Below, piece after piece: positions 24,513-34,125 of a stretch of 64,000 nt of DNA (positions within the stretch are counted from its first letter, which is position 1; each line of letters opens with the position of its first letter). The translations under genes were made by a program, and so were the position numbers. The notes below the pieces were generated by a model, which was not told the DNA's origin, ran no database searches, and saw only the letters and a list, made by a program, of their open reading frames with translations. Where the stretch lies: positions 2,914,001-2,978,000 of the forward strand of contig NZ_CP072941.1 in assembly GCF_018069625.1 (NCBI RefSeq). The letters run 5' to 3'. The DNA is from Streptomyces yatensis (GTDB lineage: Bacteria > Actinomycetota > Actinomycetes > Streptomycetales > Streptomycetaceae).

Positions 24513-25670
24513 GTGTCGTCTGCCGAGCCCCTGCTCCCCGCGCGACCAGCCAACCGCCCCCGCCGCCACACCCGGATCCTGGCGGCGGCGGCCGTCCTCC
24601 CCCTGCTGATGGGCGCGCTGGGCGCCTGCGGCTACGGCTCGCAGAAGAAGACCGACGACCAGGGCGCCTCGGCCCTTCCCGCGGCCGGCGGTGAGAAGAT
24701 CGACGGCCTGGACAAGGTGAAGGTCGGCTACTTCGCCAACCTCACCCACGCCACCGCGCTGGTCGGCCTGCGCAAGGGCGGCCAGATCCAGCAGGAGCTG
24801 CACGGCACGAAGGTGTCGCCGTTCGTGTTCAACGCCGGTCCGTCCGAGATCGAGGCGCTCAACGCGGGCTCCATCGACATCGGCTGGATCGGCCCGTCGC
24901 CGGCCATCAACGGCTATGTGAAGTCGCACGGCTCCAACCTCAGGATCATCTCCGGGTCGGTGTCCGGCGGCGTCAAGCTGGTGGTCAACCCGAAGAAGAT
25001 CAAGACGCTCGACGACGTCAAGGGCAAGAAGATCGCCACCCCGCAGCTGGGCAACACCCAGGACGTGGCCTTCCTCAACTGGGCCGCGAGCAAGGGCTGG
25101 AAGGTCGACCCCCAGAGCGGCAAGGGCGATGTGTCGGTGGTCCGCAGCGACAACAAGGTCACCCCCGACGCGTACAAGTCCGGTGCCATCGACGGCGCGT
25201 GGGTGCCCGAGCCGACCGCGTCCAAGCTGGTCGCCGACGGCGGCAAGGTGCTGCTGGACGAGTCCTCGCTGTGGCCGGACAAGAAGTTCGTGATCACGAA
25301 CGTGATCGTCCGGCAGGAGTTCCTGAAGGAGCACCCGAAGGTCGTCGAGGCCGTGCTGCGCGGCTCGGTGAAGACCAACGCGTACATCAAGGCCAACCCC
25401 GAGCAGGCGAAGAACGCGGCCAACGCGGCGCTCAAGGAAGAGACCGGCAAGCCGCTGCCCGCCGAGGTGATCGACCCCGCGTGGAAGTCCATCCAGGCCA
25501 TCGACGACCCCCTGGCCTCGACGCTGCACACCGAGGCGGACCACGCGGTCCAGGCGGGTCTGCTGGAGAAGCCCGATCTCAAGGGCATCTACGACCTGGC
25601 CCCGCTGAACAAGGTCCTCAAGGCCGAGGGCAAGCCGACCGTCTCCGACGCGGGTCTCGGCGCCAAGTAG
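24513..25670 (+). CDS. SsuA/nitrate/sulfonate-type ABC substrate-binding lipoprotein
   Basis: A 385-aa exported binding protein. The N-terminus has a basic start, a hydrophobic stretch (RILAAAAVLPLLMGALGAC) and a lipobox LGAC. The mature part has the NMT1/SsuA pattern: VKVGYFANLTHATALVG, AGSIDIGWIGPSPAING, GKKIATPQLGNTQDVAF and AWVPEPTASKL. It begins with GTG (AGAGG 9 nt upstream), 201 nt after cysN. No sulfonate monooxygenase (SsuD) gene is in the operon, so sulfate, thiosulfate or a sulfonate handled elsewhere are all possible ligands. Confidence 0.88.
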   Translation: MSSAEPLLPARPANRPRRHTRILAAAAVLPLLMGALGACGYGSQKKTDDQGASALPAAGGEKIDGLDKVKVGYFANLTHATALVGLRKGGQIQQELHGTKVSPFVFNAGPSEIEALNAGSIDIGWIGPSPAINGYVKSHGSNLRIISGSVSGGVKLVVNPKKIKTLDDVKGKKIATPQLGNTQDVAFLNWAASKGWKVDPQSGKGDVSVVRSDNKVTPDAYKSGAIDGAWVPEPTASKLVADGGKVLLDESSLWPDKKFVITNVIVRQEFLKEHPKVVEAVLRGSVKTNAYIKANPEQAKNAANAALKEETGKPLPAEVIDPAWKSIQAIDDPLASTLHTEADHAVQAGLLEKPDLKGIYDLAPLNKVLKAEGKPTVSDAGLGAK

Positions 25671-25737
25671 CCGCCCGTCCGTCCCCGTACCCACGGTACG
25701 CACGTACGCATGTACGCATCCATCAGGAGGTGACCGG

Positions 25738-26562
25738 ATGTCCCCGGCGCTGACCACCGAGAAGGACGACCGGGCGGACGCCGCGGCGGCGGGTTCACCC
25801 GGCCCCGCCGAGACCGCCGGATCCGTATCGATCGCCCACGTCCACAAGTCCTTCGGCCGTCCCGGAGCGGCCCAGCCCGTCCTCGAGGACATCAACCTTC
25901 AGGTGCGGCCCGGCGAGTTCGTCTGCATCCTGGGCGCTTCCGGCTGCGGCAAGTCGACCCTGCTCAATCTGATCGCCGACCTGGACAAGCCGTCCGCGGG
26001 GGGCATCGAGGTCCCCGGCGGCCGGCCGGCCCTGATGTTCCAGGAGCACGCCCTGTTCCCGTGGCTGACCGCGGGGAAGAACATCGAGCTGGCGCTGCGG
26101 CTGCGCGGGGTGCCGCGCGCCGAGCGCAGGCCGCAGGCCGAGCGGCTGCTGGAGCTGGTGCGGCTCGGCGGTGCCTACGGCAAGCGGGTGCACGAGCTGT
26201 CCGGCGGTATGCGGCAGCGCGTGGCGCTGGCCCGGGCGCTGGCGCAGGACTCCAGCGTGCTGCTGATGGACGAGCCGTTCGCCGCGCTCGACGCCATCAC
26301 CCGCGATGTGCTGCACGAGGAGCTGACCCGGATCTGGAGCGAGACCGGCGTCTCGGTGCTGTTCGTGACCCACAACGTCCGCGAGGCCGTCCGGCTGGCC
26401 GAGCGCGTGGTGCTGCTGTCCTCCCGCCCGGGGCGGGTCGTCCGCGAGTGGACGGTGGACATTCCGCAGCCGCGCCGCATCGAGGACGCGGCCGTCGCCG
26501 ACCTGTCCGTTGAGATCACCGAAGAACTGCGTGGGGAGATCCGCCGCCATGGCCAGCAGTAA
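25738..26562 (+). CDS. SsuB-type ABC transporter ATP-binding protein
   Basis: A 274-aa importer ATPase. Walker A is LGASGCGKST, Q-loop LMFQEHALFPWL, signature LSGGMRQRVALARAL and Walker B LLMDEPFAALDAITR; the switch His is in FVTHNVREAV. It belongs to the taurine/nitrate/sulfonate (SsuB) class. ATG 25738 has AGGAGGTGA upstream. Its 3' end overlaps the permease start by 14 nt. Confidence 0.92.
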   Translation: MSPALTTEKDDRADAAAAGSPGPAETAGSVSIAHVHKSFGRPGAAQPVLEDINLQVRPGEFVCILGASGCGKSTLLNLIADLDKPSAGGIEVPGGRPALMFQEHALFPWLTAGKNIELALRLRGVPRAERRPQAERLLELVRLGGAYGKRVHELSGGMRQRVALARALAQDSSVLLMDEPFAALDAITRDVLHEELTRIWSETGVSVLFVTHNVREAVRLAERVVLLSSRPGRVVREWTVDIPQPRRIEDAAVADLSVEITEELRGEIRRHGQQ

Positions 26563-27529
26563 GACCACCCGCGGCACCGCGGTCGACGAAGCCGAGGGCG
26601 GCAGCGGCGGCGGGCAGTCCATAGAGAAGTCCGTGGAGAAGTCCACGGCGAAGACGACTAGCGGGAACGCCCAGGACCTGGCGGGCCTGGAGGCCGGTCT
26701 GGACGCCCTGGACACGGTGCAGATCAAGCGGGTCTCACCGGTCGAGGTGCTGGTCCAGAAGGTGCTGCCGCCCATCGTGGCCGTGGCCGTCGTCCTGGCC
26801 GTGTGGAAGCTGCTCGTCGTCGCGAAGGTCACCGACGACTACAAGCTGCCCGACCCGGGTCTGGTCTGGGACTCACTGCGCCAGCTGTGGCTGCAGGGCG
26901 AGCTCTTCGACATCGTCTGGACCAGCGTCTCGCGCGGTCTGTTCGGCTTCCTCATCGCGCTGGTGATCGCGACCCCGCTGGGGCTGATCGTCGCCCGGGT
27001 GAAGTTCATCCGCGCCGCTCTCGGCCCGATCCTGTCCGGGCTGCAGTCGCTGCCCTCGGTCGCCTGGGTGCCGCCCGCGGTGATCTGGCTGGGCCTGAAC
27101 GACCAGATGATGTACACCGTCATCCTGCTGGGCGCGGTCCCCTCCATCGCCAACGGGCTGGTGGCCGGCATCGACCAGGTGCCCCCGCTCTTCCTGCGGG
27201 CCGGACGCACCCTCGGCGCCCGCGGTCTGGTCAGCGCCCGGCACATCCTGCTGCCCGCCGCGCTGCCGGGCTATGTCGCCGGGCTCAAGCAGGGCTGGGC
27301 CTTCTCCTGGCGCTCGCTGATGGCCGCCGAGATCATCGCCAAGTCCCCGGACCTGGGCCTGGGGCTCGGCCAGTACCTGGAGAACCAGCGCAACAACTCC
27401 GATATGGCGGGGGTGCTCCTCGGCATCCTCATGATCCTCGTCGTCGGCATCGCCATCGAGCTGCTGATCTTCGCCCCGATCGAGCGCCGGGTGCTGCGCA
27501 GCCGCGGCCTGCTGGCGAGCGCGCGCTGA
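26549..27529 (+). CDS. SsuC-type ABC transporter permease
   Basis: A 326-aa permease with about six transmembrane helices after a ~60-residue charged cytoplasmic N-terminus rich in Ser/Lys/Glu (IEKSVEKSTAKTTSG). The core shows SLPSVAWVPPAVIWLGLNDQ and an EAA-type loop (LRAGRTLGARGLVSARHILLPAALPG), as in SsuC/TauC. ATG 26549 is preceded by GGGGAG. It completes a one-copy binding protein/ATPase/permease importer within the sulfur operon. Confidence 0.9.
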   Translation: MASSKTTRGTAVDEAEGGSGGGQSIEKSVEKSTAKTTSGNAQDLAGLEAGLDALDTVQIKRVSPVEVLVQKVLPPIVAVAVVLAVWKLLVVAKVTDDYKLPDPGLVWDSLRQLWLQGELFDIVWTSVSRGLFGFLIALVIATPLGLIVARVKFIRAALGPILSGLQSLPSVAWVPPAVIWLGLNDQMMYTVILLGAVPSIANGLVAGIDQVPPLFLRAGRTLGARGLVSARHILLPAALPGYVAGLKQGWAFSWRSLMAAEIIAKSPDLGLGLGQYLENQRNNSDMAGVLLGILMILVVGIAIELLIFAPIERRVLRSRGLLASAR

Positions 27530-27540
27530 CCGAACTCGAC

Positions 27541-27570
27541 CGAACCCACCGAACCCACCGAACCCACCGA
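27541..27570. repeat. Three tandem decamers
   Basis: CGAACCCACC is repeated three times without interruption in the 67-nt gap between the permease and chelatase genes. Probably replication slippage; it leaves the downstream ribosome site intact. Confidence 0.8.
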
Positions 27571-27596
27571 TCGGAAGGCCACGGAAAGCCATCACC

Positions 27597-28349
27597 ATGT
27601 CTGCCCCGACCCTGCTGATCATCGCCCACGGCAGCCGCGACCCCCGCCATGCGGCGACCGTCGACGCGCTGCGCGCGCGGGTGCGGTCGCTGCGGCCGGG
27701 GCTGCGGGTGGAGGCGGCGTTCCTGGAGTTCAACGCGCCACGCGTACCGCAGGTGCTGGCCCGGCTCGCCGCGGAGGACGCCACCGAGGTGATTGCCCTC
27801 CCGCTGCTGCTGACCCGCGCCTTCCACGCGAAGACCGACATCCCGGCGGTGCTGCGCGAGGCCACGGCCCGCCACCCCCGCCTGTCCGTCCGCCAGGCCG
27901 AGGTCCTGGGCCCGTCCCCGCTGCTCATGGACGCCCTGGAACGCCGCCTGTACGAGGCGGGGCTGCGCCCCACCGACCGCCCCTCGACCGGGGTCGTCCT
28001 GGCCTCGGCGGGCTCCACCGACCCGGAGGCGATCGCGGTGATCGCTGAAATCGCGCGGGAGTGGCGGCACACCGGATGGTGCGCCGTGCGACCCGCGTTC
28101 GCCTCCGCCTCTCTTCCCCGCACCGAGGACGCCGTCCGCGCCCTGCGCGCGGAGGGCGTCGCCCGGGTGGCCGTGGCCCCCTACGTCATCGCCCCCGGCC
28201 GCCTCCCCGACCGCATCGCCCACGGCGCGCGGGCGGCGGGCGCCGACCTCCTGGCCCCCGTCCTGGGCCCCGCCCCGGAACTGGCCCGCCTCCTGCTGCG
28301 CCGCTACGACGAGGCGCGCGGGGCGGGCGAGGTGCTGCTCAGCGCCTGA
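27597..28349 (+). CDS. Sirohydrochlorin chelatase (CbiX/SirB-like)
   Basis: A 250-aa class II chelatase that inserts iron into sirohydrochlorin to give siroheme, the cofactor of the sulfite reductase at the start of the operon. Two tandem CbiX modules are visible. The first begins LLIIAHGSRDPRH with the metal-site His and has PLLLTRAFHAKTDIPAVL; the second has VVLASAGSTDPEA and VAPYVIAPGRLPDRIAHGAR. The length fits the two-domain long form. It is the last gene of the operon. Confidence 0.9.
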   Translation: MSAPTLLIIAHGSRDPRHAATVDALRARVRSLRPGLRVEAAFLEFNAPRVPQVLARLAAEDATEVIALPLLLTRAFHAKTDIPAVLREATARHPRLSVRQAEVLGPSPLLMDALERRLYEAGLRPTDRPSTGVVLASAGSTDPEAIAVIAEIAREWRHTGWCAVRPAFASASLPRTEDAVRALRAEGVARVAVAPYVIAPGRLPDRIAHGARAAGADLLAPVLGPAPELARLLLRRYDEARGAGEVLLSA

Positions 28350-28386
28350 CAACCCGAGCGGAGCGGCCCGCCCGCCCCTAGGGCGC

Positions 28387-28713
28387 TCAAGCGGCTTCAG
28401 CATGGTCGAAAGTGGCGCCTCCGGACCGGCTGAGCCACACCAGCCTTGCCGTCACGCCGTCCTCACCAGCGCCGCGCGTGAACCATCGAAGGGCGCGCTC
28501 CGGCGAGTTGAGGACCATCTGGCCGGTACCGTCGGCCGTGATCACGTGGACGGGACCCTCACCGAAGGCGATTCCCCACGCCGCGACACACCCGTCTTTC
28601 AGGCCAGGCCGCACCTCGCACTCCTGGACAACGGCGAAGATTCTGGGCGCGACGGCGAGGACGAGGTCGCAGAGTTCCTTGTCGAAGAGTTCTGGGGAGT
28701 GCGGTGTCTCCAT
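28387..28713 (-). CDS. Hypothetical 108-aa protein divergent from XRE regulator
   Basis: Not recognised. The sequence METPHSPELFDKELCDLVLA... has one region with a beta-rich look (VHVITADGTGQMVLNSPERALRWF) and no membrane segment. I chose ATG 28713 because GGAGG lies 6 nt upstream; an ATG 20 codons earlier lacks a site. Similar small proteins often accompany XRE/DUF397 pairs in streptomycetes, and the shared palindromic region upstream suggests common control. Confidence 0.65.
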   Translation of the reverse strand: METPHSPELFDKELCDLVLAVAPRIFAVVQECEVRPGLKDGCVAAWGIAFGEGPVHVITADGTGQMVLNSPERALRWFTRGAGEDGVTARLVWLSRSGGATFDHAEAA

Positions 28714-28760
28714 CTGGGCCTCCACGGGCGCAGTAGGCTTCGGCTGCCGCTCACCGCTGC

Positions 28761-28818
28761 GTGATGAGCGCATCACGTAAAGTACGCCACAAAGTTGTGC
28801 CCGCCACAACTTTGTGGC
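28761..28818. promoter_or_regulatory. Palindromic operator region between hypothetical gene and XRE regulator
   Basis: GTGATG-AGCG-CATCAC (28761-28776) is followed by a 33-bp inverted repeat (28786-28818) with 14-bp arms GCCACAAAGTTGTG / CACAACTTTGTGGC. Each arm is itself dyad-like (CACAA-AG-TTGTG), so it resembles two facing operators. It lies between divergent genes, 70 nt before the XRE start, and is AT-rich for this genome. Confidence 0.6.
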
Positions 28819-28888
28819 AGGCGTTGGGGGCCGACAGAGCTACAGAACGAACGCCTGTCGGATTGTCGAGAAGTCGGAGGCGCCGGGC

Positions 28889-29740
28889 ATGGCGGTGAGA
28901 AGTCAACCCACGGCACGCCAAGTGCGGTTGGGCATCGAACTGCGCAAGATGCGTGAAGCGGCGGGCTTGACCGCCCGACAAGCGGCCGAGCGGGTCGGCA
29001 CGACTTCGGCCCAGATGAGCCATGTGGAGGCGGGACGCACGGGCGTCAGCGAGGAACGGCTGCGCGGAATGGCGACGCATTACGCCTGCCTCGACGACGC
29101 ACTGATCAACGAGTTGGCGGCCATGGCCACGGAACGCGACAAGGGGTGGTGGGAGGAGTACCGGGGAACCCTCGCTCACGCGGCCCTGGATCTCGCCGAA
29201 CTGGAGCATCGATGTCGCCGTTTGCGCACCTTCCAGGGTGTCTACATCCCTGGGCTTCTCCAAGTGGAGAACTACACGCGTGCTCTCATGGCCTACGGGG
29301 TTCCCCGGCCGTCAACACGCCAATTGGACGCGCTGGTCGCGTTCCGTATGCGACGGCGGGAGGTCCTCGACAGGGAATCGCCGCCCGCGTATGAAGCAGT
29401 CGTTCATGAAGCCGCCCTGCGGACACTGGTCGGCGACCGGGAGGTCGCACGCGAACAGCTCGGCTTCATCTTGGAGCAAGGCGAACGGCCGAACGTCACT
29501 ATCCGAGTGATCCCCTTCGACATAGCGGGATTTGGAGGCGCCGGGAACCCCGTCTTGTACGCACATGGCCCTGTGCCGGGGCTCGACACCGTACAGATCG
29601 ATGGGCCACACGGCCCGACCTTGCTGGATGCGGAGTCGCAGCTCGCACGCTATCGCGCCCTTCTCGACAAGGCTCTGGACTTCTCACTTTCAGTAGAGAA
29701 GTCTCGGCAATTCATGCACACCATCACTCGGGAACTGTGA
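28889..29740 (+). CDS. XRE-family regulator with DUF5753-type C-terminus
   Basis: A 283-aa protein. The N-terminal helix-turn-helix is ELRKMREAAGLTARQAAERVGTT (about residues 15-40) and is followed by the long actinobacterial C-terminal domain, with YIPGLLQVENYTRALM, RMRRREVLDRESPPAYEAVVHEAALR and GERPNVTIRVIPF. Such regulators are almost always paired with a downstream DUF397 protein, which acts as a partner in the BldB/WhiJ-type systems. GGAGG lies 8 nt before ATG 28889. The upstream palindromes are a plausible autoregulatory site. Confidence 0.9.
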   Translation: MAVRSQPTARQVRLGIELRKMREAAGLTARQAAERVGTTSAQMSHVEAGRTGVSEERLRGMATHYACLDDALINELAAMATERDKGWWEEYRGTLAHAALDLAELEHRCRRLRTFQGVYIPGLLQVENYTRALMAYGVPRPSTRQLDALVAFRMRRREVLDRESPPAYEAVVHEAALRTLVGDREVAREQLGFILEQGERPNVTIRVIPFDIAGFGGAGNPVLYAHGPVPGLDTVQIDGPHGPTLLDAESQLARYRALLDKALDFSLSVEKSRQFMHTITREL

Positions 29741-29751
29741 AGGGCGGAACC

Positions 29752-29955
29752 ATGGAAAAGCCGATGAGGTGGCGGAAGTCCTCGTTCTCCGGGCACGGTG
29801 AGGCAGACGACTGCATCGAACTCGCCGCAGTTAACGAAGAGATAATGCTTCGGGAGAGCGACACGCCCGCTGACGCCCTCACCACCACACCGGGCCGACT
29901 CAGAACCTTCATACGCGCCGCCAAGGCGGGAGCGCTGGACCACCTGGGGCGGTAG
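29752..29955 (+). CDS. DUF397 protein, partner of the XRE regulator
   Basis: A 67-aa protein with the DUF397 signature WRKSSFSGHGEADDCIELA near the N-terminus and a later RTFIRAAKAGALD. In streptomycetes DUF397 proteins bind and modulate their paired XRE regulator. It starts 11 nt after the regulator stop, so the pair is co-transcribed; a GTG start overlapping the regulator (29737) is possible. The stop lies inside the terminator stem. Confidence 0.9.
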   Translation: MEKPMRWRKSSFSGHGEADDCIELAAVNEEIMLRESDTPADALTTTPGRLRTFIRAAKAGALDHLGR

Positions 29956-29990
29956 CCACGAAGGGCGGTGCGGTCCTCGTGGCTACCGCC
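29948..29990 (+). terminator. Terminator of the XRE/DUF397 unit
   Basis: 14-bp perfect arms (GGCGGTAGCCACGA and its complement) around a 15-nt loop. The DUF397 stop codon is within the left arm. Confidence 0.7.
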
Positions 29991-30069
29991 CCCGCCGTTC
30001 ACCGTACGTTCCGCGTCTCGCCCTACCTCCGTGTCGGCGCCGTCCCCGATCGGCGCTGGACTTCCGGGC

Positions 30070-31623
30070 ATGCGCAACGAAGAGAGCACCGCCCGCCGTC
30101 GGCTCGGCATCCGGATGGGGGCCGCACTGGGGGCCGCCGTGGTCGTCGCGGTCATCCAGCCCCCGGCGCTGGCGGCGCCGGACGGCGGATCCTGGACGAC
30201 GGAGACGGTGGCCCCGGGGGTGCGGATGCGCGCCGGGGTGCTCCGGAGCGCGGACGCGAAGCCGGTCTGGACGGTCACCGTGCAGGCGCCCGGTTCCGCG
30301 CCGCTGGGCGACCGGTCCTGGGCGGACGCCACGGCGGGGCGGCTGCGCGAGGCGGGGTTCGAGCCGCGGGTCGAGCGGGTGGTGTGGCCCGCCTACGCCG
30401 ATACGCCGCACGGCACCATGGGATGGCGGGTGCGGGTGGGCTCGTACGCGACCACCGGCGAGGCGCAGGGCACCCGCGAGAAGGTCGCCGCGGCCGGGTT
30501 CACGGCGGTGGCGGAGTGGACCGGCTACGACGGCCAGCGGCCCGCGGACCGGGAGAGCGTGCATGTGGCGGTGATCGACCCGGCCCGGTTCACCGGCACC
30601 GTGGCGGCCACCCATGACCTCAGCGTGGCGGACCGCGAGACGACCTCTTCGGTCGCCGCGAAGCGCCACTCCCTGGTCGCCGTCAACGGTGGCTTCTTCG
30701 TCACCGCCGACGCGGACGGCGTCCAGGGCACGATGGCCGGAATCTCCGCGTACGACGGCGAGTTGGAGTCGATGGCCGCCGGTTCGCGGGCCGCGCTGAT
30801 CCTCGCGGACGGCGGCCGGCACGCCCGTATCGCCGACCTGACCAGCACGGTCACCGCGCGGGCGGGGTCGTCCACGTATGCGGTGCAGGGCATCAACCGG
30901 GTGCCCGGCAAGGTGCGCAACTGCGGCCGCCCCGGGGCCACTCCGACCGAGCTGCCCCGGCAGGATCTGACCTGCTCCGAGGCCGACGTCCTGGTGAAGT
31001 TCACCCCCAGGTTCCGCGCCGAGCTGCCCACCGGGCCCGGCACCCAGGTCGTACTCGACGCCGACGGCCGGGTGGTCTCCACCGGCCCGCGCGGCGGCAC
31101 GGTCCCGGCCGGGGGCTCGGTGCTCCAGGGCATCGGCGCCGCGTCCGACTGGCTGACGGCCCACGCCCGGCGGGGTGAGCGGATCGCGCTGGAGGAGGTC
31201 GTCCGGGACACCTCCGGCCGCCGGGTCCGGCTCGACTCCGACGACAGCATCGTCAGCGCCGCCCCCACCCTGGTGAAGGACGGCCGTATCGCCGTCGACG
31301 CCGCCACCGAGGGCACCCTCGACCCGAAGAACCTCTCCTTCGGCTACGCCTGGTCGAACGTGCGGCAGCCCCGCACGATGGCCGGGCTCGACAAGAAGGG
31401 GCGGCTGATCCTGGCCACGGTGGACGGCCGGCAGCCGGGGGTGAGCGAGGGCTTCACCCTGGAGGAGGCCGCCCGCTTCATGCGCTCCCAGGGCGCCGTC
31501 CAGGCCCTCAACCTGGACGGCGGCGGCTCCACCGCCATGGCGGTCAACGGCAAGCTCGCCAACATCACCTCCGACGCGACGGGCGAACGCGCGGTGGGCG
31601 ACACGGTCCAGGTACTGCCGTAA
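30070..31623 (+). CDS. Secreted phosphodiester glycosidase-family protein (NAGPA domain) with SPOR-like region
   Basis: A 517-aa exported protein. The signal peptide is RRRLGIRMGAALGAAVVVAVIQPPALAAP. Residues ~75-145 resemble a SPOR repeat (WTVTVQAPGSAPLGDRSWADA...GWRVRVGSYATTGEAQ), a peptidoglycan-binding fold. The C-terminal domain is the NAGPA/DUF2233 fold, with VAVNGGFFV and LNLDGGGSTAMAVNG. Related enzymes remove GlcNAc from phosphodiesters, so teichoic-acid or exopolysaccharide turnover is possible. ATG 30070 has only a weak ribosome site. It forms a monocistronic unit. Confidence 0.85.
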   Translation: MRNEESTARRRLGIRMGAALGAAVVVAVIQPPALAAPDGGSWTTETVAPGVRMRAGVLRSADAKPVWTVTVQAPGSAPLGDRSWADATAGRLREAGFEPRVERVVWPAYADTPHGTMGWRVRVGSYATTGEAQGTREKVAAAGFTAVAEWTGYDGQRPADRESVHVAVIDPARFTGTVAATHDLSVADRETTSSVAAKRHSLVAVNGGFFVTADADGVQGTMAGISAYDGELESMAAGSRAALILADGGRHARIADLTSTVTARAGSSTYAVQGINRVPGKVRNCGRPGATPTELPRQDLTCSEADVLVKFTPRFRAELPTGPGTQVVLDADGRVVSTGPRGGTVPAGGSVLQGIGAASDWLTAHARRGERIALEEVVRDTSGRRVRLDSDDSIVSAAPTLVKDGRIAVDAATEGTLDPKNLSFGYAWSNVRQPRTMAGLDKKGRLILATVDGRQPGVSEGFTLEEAARFMRSQGAVQALNLDGGGSTAMAVNGKLANITSDATGERAVGDTVQVLP

Positions 31624-31775
31624 TGTGACGCCTCGGCCACCGCCGTTGGTGTTCGGCTCACTCCTGTGGGTGATGTTCATGGCTTCCGGGCGCGAGTCCA
31701 CGGTTCAGGCTGAAACTCTCGGGAGACGTCCCTTCAGGTGGCACGCTGAGCCAGGAAACACCGGGAGTCACAGCC

Positions 31776-32363
31776 ATGAGCGTCGCCGAGACGCGAATCG
31801 ACGATCACGTAGGCCCCTGGACGGTCGAGGACGTCCTTGCGCTTCCGGCACACCCAGCACGGGCTCGTTATGAGCTCGTGGAGGGTGTCCTCTCCATATC
31901 TCCCGCGCCTGGCTTGGCCCACCAAATCGTGTCTTCCGCACTACGCGGCCAGATCGACGCCGCCTCAACGCAGTCCGGCGCGAGGTTTCTGACCGTGGGG
32001 GCGGTGATGGTGACGGATGATTCCAGGCTGTACATCCCTGACATCGTCGTTGCCGATCGCACCGCCGTCTCGCGCGGCATGCTGGCCGCGCCGCTTGAGG
32101 CGATACTGCTGCTCGGGGAGATCGTCTCTCCGTTCAGCCAGTCCATCGACCGCATCCTCAAGCCCGCCCTCTACGCTCAGGCGAAGGTGCCCGCCTATTG
32201 GCGAGTCGAGATGGAACCGGATCTGTGCGTGGTGGTGCACGCCCTGGACGGGGACACCTACCGCGAGGTGGCCACGGTTACCGGCAGGGCTTCCGTCGAC
32301 GTCGCTGGAGAATTCACCGTCGACCTGGATCTCGACGCCGTGCGCCGCGAGTGGGAAGGCTGA
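31776..32363 (+). CDS. Uma2-family (DUF820) endonuclease-fold protein
   Basis: A 195-aa protein of the PD-(D/E)xK restriction-endonuclease-like Uma2 family. The motifs are visible as ELVEGVLSISPAP, the catalytic IPDIVVAD (Asp), GEIVSP (Glu in the E-x-S/V-P turn) and KPALYAQAKVPAYWRVE (Lys region). Actinobacterial genomes have many copies with no known target. No mobile genes adjoin it. It is convergent with the subtilase and they share a terminator. Confidence 0.87.
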   Translation: MSVAETRIDDHVGPWTVEDVLALPAHPARARYELVEGVLSISPAPGLAHQIVSSALRGQIDAASTQSGARFLTVGAVMVTDDSRLYIPDIVVADRTAVSRGMLAAPLEAILLLGEIVSPFSQSIDRILKPALYAQAKVPAYWRVEMEPDLCVVVHALDGDTYREVATVTGRASVDVAGEFTVDLDLDAVRREWEG

Positions 32364-32426
32364 CGCCGGGTCCCGGCACCTCGGTCACCTCGTCAGAAGG
32401 CAGAACCCGAACTGCGTCCAGCAACG

Positions 32427-32464
32427 CCCAGGGGCGCAACCGGCCGGCCGGTTGCGCCCCTGGG
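32427..32464. terminator. Perfect 38-bp palindromic bidirectional terminator
   Basis: 19-bp perfect arms (left arm CCCAGGGGCGCAACCGGCC) meet head-on between the convergent Uma2 and subtilase genes, 63 nt and 45 nt from their stops. Confidence 0.85.
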
Positions 32465-32508
32465 GTGATCACTTCACCTGCGTGAGCCTCGGTGAGGCTT
32501 GCTCGGGC

Positions 32509-33729
<1,221 letters not shown>

Positions 33730-34125
33730 GACGAGGGTTCCTCCTCGTGCGGTTGTGGGGGGTAATCCGCACCCCGGATCGCGTCCGATCCCTCAAGTGC
33801 GGCAGGACCGGAGTGTGTTGGGGCCACTCCGGTTCTCACACGACCCTGACTGATGAGTACGGGTCAATTCAAGATCCCCGCCGATATCCCCGACGATGTG
33901 TGACATAGGCAACGTTCCGCGCTTCGACCGCTCCCCGACCTCGAGGTCAACGCCCTTTGCGTGTAAGGGGCTCGCATCAGGGAGGGTAGGGCTGTCCCCC
34001 CTTCCTCGGATGGAGGGAACCACCGGAGGGTTCACCGGTCAGCAGGATGGGTCGGCCCGCCGCCGCGGCCTAGCGTCATCCATGAGTGGCGGGGACGTTC
34101 CGCCACCAGGGCATAAGGGGATGTC
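33730..34125. other. Divergent intergenic region, subtilase/MMPL
   Basis: 396 nt with no gene that I can support. It must hold both promoters; no clear -35/-10 pair stands out. A hairpin GTGGCGG-loop-CCGCCAC (34086-34106) lies 19 nt before the MMPL start and could affect its translation. Confidence 0.3.

Noticed and set aside
22938..25895. 985-codon minus-strand frame opposite cysN and the transporter lipoprotein
   Set aside because: Shadow of two well-supported plus-strand genes; no motif or ribosome site.
31776..32363. Uma2 protein as a sign of a mobile element or defence island
   Set aside because: No transposase, restriction or defence genes adjoin it; Uma2 copies are scattered widely in streptomycetes.
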